DNA of 15,765 nt from Desulfatibacillaceae bacterium. GTDB lineage: Bacteria; Desulfobacterota; Desulfobacteria; Desulfobacterales; Desulfatibacillaceae. Both the position numbers and the translations under genes were made by a program. Shown piece by piece: positions 8,124 to 14,987 of the stretch. Position 1 is the first letter of the stretch, and every line of letters begins with the position of its first letter. Location of the stretch: assembly GCA_030018745.1 (NCBI GenBank), contig JASEHB010000004.1, positions 1-15,765 on the forward strand, written 5' to 3'. The notes under the pieces were generated by a model, which saw nothing but the letters and a program-made list of their open reading frames with translations, had not been told where the DNA came from and did no database searches.

Positions 8124-9955
8124 AAAGATTCCTTTTGGGGTATCCGGATTGTGAAAACAGTCCCTTTTCCGGGTTGCGATTGAACCGAAATATCCCCCTT
8201 GCAGTCTTTGATTATGCCGTAACTTATGGAAAGGCCCAGGCCCGACCCCCGGCCCACCTCCTTGGTGGTGAAAAAGGGTTCGAAGATTTTTTCTGCAATG
8301 TGTTCAGGTATGCCAGGCCCGGTATCGCCAACCTTTATGAACACGGACTTTTCGTCTTTTGTCGTGCTTATGAAGATGCAGTCGCCGTTTTTGTCTGGCT
8401 TGCCATCCTCCCATTTGCTTTCAATGGCATCCCGCGCATTTAACACAAGGTTTATGAACACCTGCTCAAGCCGATCTGGGTCCGCCTCCACAGAGGGCAT
8501 ATCCTTTTCAAGTTCCCATTTTATATCTATGCCCCTCACTTTGAGCTGCTGGCTGAACATTTCCGCAGCCTTGGCCCAGACCTCGTTCACATTCACCTGG
8601 GCAAGCTGAAGGTCGCTCATTCTTCCGAACTGGCGCATGTGGGTGATTATCTTTGTGGCCCGGTCCACATTGGCGTCTATTTTTGAAAGCAGGCGGGACA
8701 TGGTTTCAGGATCAACAGGCTCATTGCGCTCAATTTTGCGTGCCAGAAAGCTGCTGCCTGTCTTGATGACCGAAAGGGGCTGATTAAGCTCATGGGCTAC
8801 CCCTGTGGCCATCTGGCCCACGGTGGCCATTTTGCCTGCCTGAATGAGCTGCCTTTCCGCCTCAAGTTTTCCGGTTATGTCATTGGCGATAACAAGAAGC
8901 GCCTGCCTGCCGCCATATTCCGATGGCGTTACGGAAAGTTCTGCAAAAAGAGTGCTTTTGTCCTTTTTGAATTGGCGGACCTTTTCCCAGAGGGACTTTT
9001 TGGGAAGGTCAAGGGCTGTGACCTGCCTGTCATTTACAAAAAGCTCAAGAAAGCTCCTGCCAATGACCTCTGCCTTTTGGTGGCCGTAAACAGCCTTTAC
9101 GCTCTGGTTGCAGTCCAGAATGGTAAGCTTCTCCCTGTCCAGCACAAATACGGGGTTGGGGATGTTGTTGAATATCTCGCGGTAGTTTTTTTCGGAAAAG
9201 GAAAGCTTTTTTTCCAGAACCTTCTGCCGGGTGATGTCCAGGTTCATTTCCATTGCTGCAACTATGCGGCCTGAAGTATCCCGCACAGGCGCGGCCTTTG
9301 CTATCCAGTGGGTTACGCTGCCATCGGGCCTTAATGCAGCTTCTTCGGTTATATGGGTCTGTCCGTCCTCAAAGGCCTTTTCCACAGGGCAGTTTTCGCA
9401 TTTTTCATTGCGGCCCTTGTATGCGTGATAGCAGTAGTCCCCAGGCTGCGGATGAAATTTTTCCGCAAATTCCTGATTGTAACGGATAAGCTTGAAATCC
9501 CTTGCCTGCACGGTGATGAGGCAGGGCACCTGCTCAAAAAGGTACTGATACTCATCCCGCTGGCAATTGGCCTCCTTTTGCTTTTGCACGGTTTTCTCGC
9601 CCATGCGGCTTATGGCCTGTGCAAGCTCCACAAGGGGGCCTTTTATTGCCCCGTCAACAGGCCGGGCCGGGCGGCCCTGGGCCATCTGGTCAAGCCATTC
9701 CATGAGATGCCCGGCAGGGCGCAGTATGTGGCGGGAAAAAAACAGTTGGAAAATGCCTGTAATTACGATTACGGCAAAGGCCCAAAAAGCAATTGCAGCC
9801 CAAAGGGGAAAGCCTCCCAGCCCTGCGGCAGGACCTTGATCCAGATAAACAAGAGCCTGCCACACGATGGCAGCGCCTGCCATCAGGATTATTCCGGCGG
9901 CAATCCCTGCTCCTAAAGCCAGGGTCCAGCCTTTGTTTTGAAGTCCTGTTTGCAA
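8120..9955 (-). CDS. Membrane-bound PAS-PAS sensor histidine kinase
   Basis: A 611-residue inner-membrane kinase. Two hydrophobic helices (about 11-33 and 51-73) are separated by fewer than 20 residues, so there is essentially no periplasmic sensor. A HAMP-like segment (about 74-125) is followed by PAS1 (about 132-245), which carries C175, C186 and C189 in the pattern C-x10-C-x2-CP, then PAS2 (about 256-365). The kinase core has the H-box VAHELNQPL (H388), NLVLNARDA (N506), DTGPGIP (G1), FEPFFTTK (F) and GRGSGLGLS (G2), resembling NtrB/HWE-free HisKA kinases. The start is a TTG at 9955 with AAAAAGG 8 nt upstream; no ATG or GTG lies in frame between it and a stop at 9995. It begins 39 nt after the hdrB stop and overlaps the REC-HK gene by 4 bp. 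The stimulus is not known; the PAS cysteines suggest redox or metal sensing (inference). Confidence 0.93.
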   Translation of the reverse strand: MQTGLQNKGWTLALGAGIAAGIILMAGAAIVWQALVYLDQGPAAGLGGFPLWAAIAFWAFAVIVITGIFQLFFSRHILRPAGHLMEWLDQMAQGRPARPVDGAIKGPLVELAQAISRMGEKTVQKQKEANCQRDEYQYLFEQVPCLITVQARDFKLIRYNQEFAEKFHPQPGDYCYHAYKGRNEKCENCPVEKAFEDGQTHITEEAALRPDGSVTHWIAKAAPVRDTSGRIVAAMEMNLDITRQKVLEKKLSFSEKNYREIFNNIPNPVFVLDREKLTILDCNQSVKAVYGHQKAEVIGRSFLELFVNDRQVTALDLPKKSLWEKVRQFKKDKSTLFAELSVTPSEYGGRQALLVIANDITGKLEAERQLIQAGKMATVGQMATGVAHELNQPLSVIKTGSSFLARKIERNEPVDPETMSRLLSKIDANVDRATKIITHMRQFGRMSDLQLAQVNVNEVWAKAAEMFSQQLKVRGIDIKWELEKDMPSVEADPDRLEQVFINLVLNARDAIESKWEDGKPDKNGDCIFISTTKDEKSVFIKVGDTGPGIPEHIAEKIFEPFFTTKEVGRGSGLGLSISYGIIKDCKGDISVQSQPGKGTVFTIRIPQKESL

Positions 9956-9963
9956 GGCAATGA

Positions 9964-9970
9964 CCTTTTT
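9964..9970 (-). promoter_or_regulatory. Ribosome-binding site fixing the TTG start of the sensor kinase
   Basis: AAAAAGG on the minus strand sits 8 nt before the TTG at 9955. It is the only reasonable ribosome-binding site between the hdrB stop and the kinase reading frame. Confidence 0.6.
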
Positions 9971-9994
9971 GTTGTCAGCCCGCCTGGGGCATCT

Positions 9995-10903
9995 TCATGC
10001 TGCATCTGCCTTATTTTCCTGCTGCTTTATAAGAGGCGAGCGCAGTTTTTCCATAAAACCCGGGGCTATGCCCAGGTTCAAATTGAGCCCCAAATCCTTT
10101 TCCGGCAGGCCAAGGGCCATTCCCAGAAGCTGGGGGAGATAGAGTATGCTTATGGAAAGGTCCCTGCCCCTTTGTTTGGAGATTTTTTTCTGATGAGCTT
10201 CAAGATTCATCTGGCACATGGGGCAGACGGTTACGATAACATCCGCTCCCCTTGCGTCATCTAAAATTTCGCCCACCAGGGCAAGGCCAACTTCCTTTTT
10301 GGTGGTCCCGTGGGAGGCCCCGCAGCACACGGCCCCCATGCTCCAGGGATGAACCTTGGCGCCTGTGGCCCTTATGAGAGGCTCCATGCAGGAGGGCGCT
10401 TCAGGGTCATCGAAAACCGGGTATGGCCTCAAGCACTGGCACCCGTAGTAGGGAGCCACAACAAGCCCTGCAAGGGAGCGCTTGAGCTTTTTGAAAACCG
10501 AATCCGCGCCAAAATCCAGGCACAGCACATCCAAAAGGTGGCGCACCTTTGTTGAGCCGGAAACAGAAAGCCCCTCCTCCTCAAGGGTCTGGTTTATCTG
10601 CCTGCGGGTGGCCGGGTCGTGGCACACCTTGTCCCAGGCCCGTCTCATGTTCAGATAGCAGGCGCTGCACGGAACAAGTATGTCCTGACCAGGCGCGGCC
10701 TTTTCTGCAAGGGCAAGGTTGCGGGCAGGCAGCGCAAGGCAAAGCAGGCGGCTTACAGCCTCGGCAGCCGTTGCCCCACAGCAGTTCCAGTCGGGCAGTT
10801 CTTCAATGGAACCGCCCAGAGCCGCCAGAAGCGCTGTTGTGGCAAGACTGTATTCCCTGGCCGTACCCTCCAGGGAGCAGCCCGGATAATAAAAGTATTT
10901 CAT
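9995..10903 (-). CDS. hdrB: HdrB-like subunit with two CCG (non-cubane [4Fe-4S]) domains
   Basis: A 302-residue homologue of heterodisulfide reductase subunit B, which in methanogens carries two non-cubane [4Fe-4S] clusters and cleaves the disulfide. Both cysteine sets are complete: C9, C41-C42, C79 and C82 in the first half; C155/C157, C193-C194, C227 and C230 in the second. The full ligand set suggests a catalytically competent subunit, not a degenerate relay. In bacteria lacking coenzyme M the disulfide or other substrate is unknown. The ATG overlaps the hdrC stop by 4 bp (ATGA) and has GGAG 8 nt upstream, so HdrC and HdrB are made together. It is a cytoplasmic iron-sulfur protein. A CCG-domain protein of the GlpC/LutA type is the alternative, but context and length favour HdrB. 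Confidence 0.92.
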   Translation of the reverse strand: MKYFYYPGCSLEGTAREYSLATTALLAALGGSIEELPDWNCCGATAAEAVSRLLCLALPARNLALAEKAAPGQDILVPCSACYLNMRRAWDKVCHDPATRRQINQTLEEEGLSVSGSTKVRHLLDVLCLDFGADSVFKKLKRSLAGLVVAPYYGCQCLRPYPVFDDPEAPSCMEPLIRATGAKVHPWSMGAVCCGASHGTTKKEVGLALVGEILDDARGADVIVTVCPMCQMNLEAHQKKISKQRGRDLSISILYLPQLLGMALGLPEKDLGLNLNLGIAPGFMEKLRSPLIKQQENKADAA

Positions 10904-11463
10904 GGGTTGTTCTCCAGTTGCATAACCTTGTTGAAAAGCGATTCCAGGGGCCTTTTCCCCCTTGTGGGAAAGGGTGCGCCCACCTTGCCCTTGAGCATTA
11001 GGCGAAGGCCTAAAGGCGCAAATTGTAAAGGCAGAAGCGGGTTTTTCATGGAAAGAAAGTAAAGGGTCATCATCTCCCCTTCCCGCACCTTGCCGTGGCG
11101 GCGCACGCTATCCAGAAAGCTTTTGTAGAAGCGGGTGCTTGCCTTGTATGGAGCAAGGCCCTCGCGGGAGGCTATCTGCTTCAATGCGCTCATGGCCTCG
11201 GTGAGGGGCAGGCCGCGCGGACAGCGCAGTGTGCAGGAGTAACAGGATGAGCACAAAATAAAGGTTCTTGTTTGAAAAATGGCTTCCTTTTGCCCTGTCA
11301 ACACCATGCGCCACAGAGTTCTTGGGGTGACATCCATTGCAAAGGCATTGGGGCACGAGCCTGAACAGGTGCCGCACTGTATGCATGAAGCAAGCATCTT
11401 CTGCACGCCCTCAAGGTCGTGGAACTTGTCCGGTTCAATAAATGGCCGCTCTTTTGGTATCAT
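10900..11463 (-). CDS. hdrC: HdrC-like ferredoxin subunit (two [4Fe-4S])
   Basis: A 187-residue homologue of heterodisulfide reductase subunit C, which passes electrons from HdrA to HdrB. Two classical motifs are intact: C27-x2-C30-x2-C33-x3-C37-P and C71-x2-C74-x2-C77-x3-C81-P. No membrane helices are evident, so it is the soluble HdrC type, not a HdrE-linked one. The ATG at 11463 is preceded by AAGGAAG with 6 nt spacing. It begins 34 nt after the hdrA stop and overlaps hdrB by 4 bp, giving the order hdrA-hdrC-hdrB. The fixed neighbour set makes the assignment secure. Confidence 0.93.
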   Translation of the reverse strand: MIPKERPFIEPDKFHDLEGVQKMLASCIQCGTCSGSCPNAFAMDVTPRTLWRMVLTGQKEAIFQTRTFILCSSCYSCTLRCPRGLPLTEAMSALKQIASREGLAPYKASTRFYKSFLDSVRRHGKVREGEMMTLYFLSMKNPLLPLQFAPLGLRLMLKGKVGAPFPTRGKRPLESLFNKVMQLENNP

Positions 11464-11497
11464 CTATGGCTTCCTTTTCCTTCCGGCAGCACAAAAA

Positions 11498-14400
11498 TCA
11501 GGCAAAGGCCGCATCAATGGTTTCTAACATCTGCTCCCTCAAATAACCCTCCAGCACCGAGGCCCCGTTGGGGCAGGCTGTCACGCAGGAGCCGCAGCCC
11601 TGGCACAGGGCCGGATTGACCAGGATTTTTTCCTTTTCCTCATCCAGCGCGCGGGCGCCATAGGGGCAGGCCTCAATGCAGCGCTCGCACAGGCTGCAAA
11701 GGCTTGGCCGCACAGAGGCGCTTATCCGGCCCCCGACAATGCTTTCCCTGGAGAGAACGGCAAGCGCCCTTTCTGCCGCTGCCCCTGCTGTGGCTATTGA
11801 TTCGCTTATGTTTCTTGGGCCAAGCACTGTTCCGCAGGCAAAAAAGCCGCTGGTGGACGATTCCACGGGCTGCCACTTGAATTGTGCCTCCTTGGAAAAG
11901 CCATGCTCGTCAATCTGTATTCCCAGGCCTTCTGCAAGTTCGGCAGGCAGTTCCGGCGCAAGGCCTGCCGCCAAAATCACCCTGTCTGCGCTTATGCACA
12001 GATCCCTTTGCAAAATGGGGTCAAAGGCACTCACAAAAAGGCCTTCATCCTTCTTTTCCACGGATGGCGGGCAGTCTTTTTTATAGGGGATGAAAATTAC
12101 TCCCATTCTCCGGGCCTGGGTATAAAAGGACTCCATCTGGCCATAGGCCATAATGTCCCGGTAAAGGACGAAAACATCGGCGGAAGGGTTTTTCTCTTTC
12201 AGATATAGGGCCTGCTTGAGGGTGGTGGCGCAGCAGACCCGCGCACAGTAGTTTCTATCTTTCCGGCGGCAGCCCGCGCACTGGATAAACACAACTGTTT
12301 CCAGGCTTGAAGCATCCTGGCTGTTTTGGGCAAGGGCGATTTCCCATTCCTTCTGGGTCATCACCGCGCTGTCAAGGCCGTAGCCAAAGCCTTCCACAGG
12401 CGCTTCATTGGCTCCGGTGGCCACAATGCAGACCCCGTGGCAAATTGTGTGCTCGCCGCTGTTATCCGCCACCCTGCTTGTTAAGGAGCCGATGCTTCCT
12501 GTTGCACCCAGAACCCTTGCCTGGGTATGCACGGTTATAAGCGGGTGCTTTTCCACCCGACCAAGGGTTTCTTCCAGCAGAAGCGCTGTCTCGTAGCCTT
12601 CTATAGTGCGCTTTATCCAACAGAGATTGCCGCCAAGCTTTTGGGTCTGCTCCACAAGATCCACCCCAAAGCCGTGGTCTGCAATTGCAAGGGCGGCTGT
12701 CATCCCTGCAATGCCTCCGCCGATTACAAGCGCCCGCCTGATAACAGGCATTGACGGCAAGGCATGGGGTCTGGCCCTTTTAAGCCGGGCAATACCGCCA
12801 AGCAGGGTGCCCAAAACCTCTGATGAACCGGGAAAGGGGCTTTTATCACCCTGCTGCTCATCCCTGCCTGCCGGGGCAAAGGTGTCTGTAACCTCCACGC
12901 AGGCCCGATCCACACCCAGGGCGCTGGCAAGCGCCAGTATCCGGCTTTCGTGCAGATGGGGCAGGCAGGTCCCCAGCAGCAGGCGGTTTGCCCCGGATTT
13001 TTTCACAACATCAACAAGCTCATTGTAACCGTCTCTTGTGCAAATCCGTGCAAAGTTCCGCACCTCTTTTACCCAGGGCTGGTATTTCAGTTTTTGGGCA
13101 AGCGCCTTTTCATCTGCAACCTTGCCAAGCCTGTTGCCGCAGGTGCACACAGCCACAAAAACTGACGGGTGCGCCCGCAGAGCCTCCGGGTCCGGCTCAA
13201 CTGCCCTGGCGACAGGGGCAAGGCCTCCGCCAGCCCCATGAATGGCAAGGGATGCCCCCTGGGCTGCCGCACTTGCGCAAATCAGGGTTTCATTGATGTC
13301 CTTCAATCCTGTAAAGGAGCCGCCCACAAAGATCCCCGGCTTTTCCGTCTGGCAGCAGAAAAATGGCAGGGTTTCAAAAAAACCGGCTTTGTTGACAGGC
13401 AGTTCCAGCATATCGGCAAGCTTGCGTGCGCCCTTTGCAGGGCGCTGGCCAACCGCCAGAACCACCATGTCAAAGCTCTCCTCCTGCATGGAGCCATCTT
13501 CCGGGGATGGATAGCGCAGAATGCAGTCATTGTTTTTGTCTGCAATTACAGAATGAACCCGGCTTTTTACAAAGCGCACGCCGTATTGGCCCTGGGCCTG
13601 CTGGCAATAGACCTCAAGGGGTTTTTGGTAGGTGCGCATATCCATGTAAAAAACGGCGGCTTCCGCCTCGCCGCCAGACTGCTCCACAGCAAGCCTTGCC
13701 TCCTTCACGGCAAAGGCGCAGCAGGCGCTGGAGCAGAAATCGGCATTCATACCAATATCGCGGGAGCCAACGCACTGGATAAAGGCCACCCGGCGCACAG
13801 GCTTTAAATTGTCGGGCCGCAGAAGCTTCCCCTCAAAGGGGCCGCACGAGCTTAATATCCGCTCGAACTCAAGGCTTGTGACCACATTTTTTAGCGAGCG
13901 AAAGCCAAAGGTGTCCTTGCCGGTTGAAGGATCGTAATAGCTCACTCCGCCGCACAGAACCACGGCCCCCACATCCAGTTTGCGAGCCGTGGAAAGTTGC
14001 AGGGCCTCGTAAAGGGAATTGATTTTTGGCAGGAGCGATTCCGCATCAAAGGGCTTTACCAGATAGTCCAACGCCCCTATTTTCATTGCCTCCACAGCGG
14101 TTTCAACCGTGGCGTAGGCCGTCATCATAACAACAGCGGTGTCCGGGGAGATTTCCTTTGCCTTTGCAAGAACCTCCATGCCGTCCATTCCCGGCATTTT
14201 TATGTCCAGCAACATCACCTGGTAGCTGCTTTTGGCTAACAGCTCCAGAGCCTCCTCGCCCGAACCTGCCGTCTCCGCGCTGAATCCTGCTTCCTTTGTA
14301 AGCCAGGCTTCCAGAGAGCTTCGGACAATAAGCTCATCGTCCACCACGAGGATTCGAAACCTTTCCCTGTCCTGCCAGCTTATGCGGATGGCCCCTGTGG

Positions 14401-14935
14401 GGCAGACCTTCTCGCAGGCTCCGCAGCGGGTGCAGGCTGCCGTGTCAATGACAAAAGAATTGGGAATGGCATGGGGGGATGGCAGATGAATGGCCTTGCA
14501 AAGTCCCATGTGCTGGTTGAAGGGGTTTTTTATCTCCACCGGGCAGGCCTGTTCGCAAAGCCCGCAACCTGTGCAGAGGTCTGCATTCACCCAGCGGGGG
14601 TTTTCCTGAATGCGGGCCGAAAAATGGCCCGGAGTCCCTTCCAGAGCAAGCAGGCTCGCCCCGGTTAAAATTTCAATGTTCTCGTGGAAAAGGCCCCTGC
14701 GAAGGCAATGCTGGGAGACGGCATCCCTTTCGATTGTGGGCAGCATTTTGCACATGCCGCAGCGATCTGTGGGAAACTGTCTGTCGAGCTTTGCAAGAAT
14801 TCCGCCTGTGTAGGCTTCCTTTTCAATAAGTGTAACCTTGTATCCGCTCTGGGCCAGATCCAGGGCTGCGCGGATGCCGCCCACTCCTGCGCCCACCACC
14901 AGCGCTTTGCCTATTTTCTGCTCTGTCAATGACAT
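11498..14935 (-). CDS. hdrA: Tandem HdrA-like flavoprotein with an embedded response-regulator receiver domain
   Basis: A 1145-residue iron-sulfur flavoprotein, the expected electron entry and branching subunit of the Hdr complex. The first half has a FAD Rossmann motif GAGVGG (15-20), the HdrA-type FPTDRCGMC (54-62), and a ferredoxin domain with C121/124/127/131 and C168/171/174/178. A complete receiver domain follows (about 193-312). The flavin domain then resumes at VGAVVLCGG, with FIQCVGSRD and CSSACC. Residues about 590-720 match the HdrA N-terminal cluster domain, with C597, C599, C632 and C657. A second FAD domain follows (GGGIAG, 739-744; FIQCAGC and CARVCC near 885-902). A C-terminal ferredoxin ends the protein (C1080/1083/1086/1090 and C1111/1114/1117/1121). 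ATG at 14935 has AAGGAAGG 5 nt upstream. Ordinary HdrA is about 650 residues without a receiver, so this is a fusion plus insertion. Electron bifurcation is possible but not shown by the sequence. Confidence 0.93.
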   Translation of the reverse strand: MSLTEQKIGKALVVGAGVGGIRAALDLAQSGYKVTLIEKEAYTGGILAKLDRQFPTDRCGMCKMLPTIERDAVSQHCLRRGLFHENIEILTGASLLALEGTPGHFSARIQENPRWVNADLCTGCGLCEQACPVEIKNPFNQHMGLCKAIHLPSPHAIPNSFVIDTAACTRCGACEKVCPTGAIRISWQDRERFRILVVDDELIVRSSLEAWLTKEAGFSAETAGSGEEALELLAKSSYQVMLLDIKMPGMDGMEVLAKAKEISPDTAVVMMTAYATVETAVEAMKIGALDYLVKPFDAESLLPKINSLYEALQLSTARKLDVGAVVLCGGVSYYDPSTGKDTFGFRSLKNVVTSLEFERILSSCGPFEGKLLRPDNLKPVRRVAFIQCVGSRDIGMNADFCSSACCAFAVKEARLAVEQSGGEAEAAVFYMDMRTYQKPLEVYCQQAQGQYGVRFVKSRVHSVIADKNNDCILRYPSPEDGSMQEESFDMVVLAVGQRPAKGARKLADMLELPVNKAGFFETLPFFCCQTEKPGIFVGGSFTGLKDINETLICASAAAQGASLAIHGAGGGLAPVARAVEPDPEALRAHPSVFVAVCTCGNRLGKVADEKALAQKLKYQPWVKEVRNFARICTRDGYNELVDVVKKSGANRLLLGTCLPHLHESRILALASALGVDRACVEVTDTFAPAGRDEQQGDKSPFPGSSEVLGTLLGGIARLKRARPHALPSMPVIRRALVIGGGIAGMTAALAIADHGFGVDLVEQTQKLGGNLCWIKRTIEGYETALLLEETLGRVEKHPLITVHTQARVLGATGSIGSLTSRVADNSGEHTICHGVCIVATGANEAPVEGFGYGLDSAVMTQKEWEIALAQNSQDASSLETVVFIQCAGCRRKDRNYCARVCCATTLKQALYLKEKNPSADVFVLYRDIMAYGQMESFYTQARRMGVIFIPYKKDCPPSVEKKDEGLFVSAFDPILQRDLCISADRVILAAGLAPELPAELAEGLGIQIDEHGFSKEAQFKWQPVESSTSGFFACGTVLGPRNISESIATAGAAAERALAVLSRESIVGGRISASVRPSLCSLCERCIEACPYGARALDEEKEKILVNPALCQGCGSCVTACPNGASVLEGYLREQMLETIDAAFA
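14000..14359 (-). other. Receiver (REC) domain inside HdrA
   Basis: This is the part of hdrA encoding residues about 193-312. It has the full NtrC-like receiver signature: RILVVDDE (acidic D199, D200), LLDIKMPGMDG with phosphoacceptor D244, MMTAYAT with T272, and YLVKPF with K294. No stop or frame change occurs at either junction. In ordinary HdrA the ferredoxin motif CPxGAI is followed after a short linker by VGAIIVATGF. Here the equivalent flanks TGAIRIS and VGAVVLCGG are separated by the receiver, so it replaces that linker. All catalytic residues are kept, so it should be phosphorylatable, most simply by one of the two kinases encoded downstream (inference). Confidence 0.92.
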
Positions 14936-14987
14936 AAAAGCCTTCCTTATTTAAAAGCACCTTTTGCCGCCCGATTCGTTGCGGGTG

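Noticed and set aside
11498..14935. HdrA-REC as two or three genes fused by a frameshift or assembly error
   Set aside because: One uninterrupted frame of 1145 codons, with in-frame homologous sequence on both sides of the receiver and no disrupted junction visible.
14936..14987. Weak CCCG/CGGG and AAAAG/CTTTT pairings between the FrhB-like gene and hdrA, as a terminator
   Set aside because: Stems of 4-5 bp without a following T-run; the gap is only 52 bp and better explained as an operon spacer with the hdrA ribosome-binding site.
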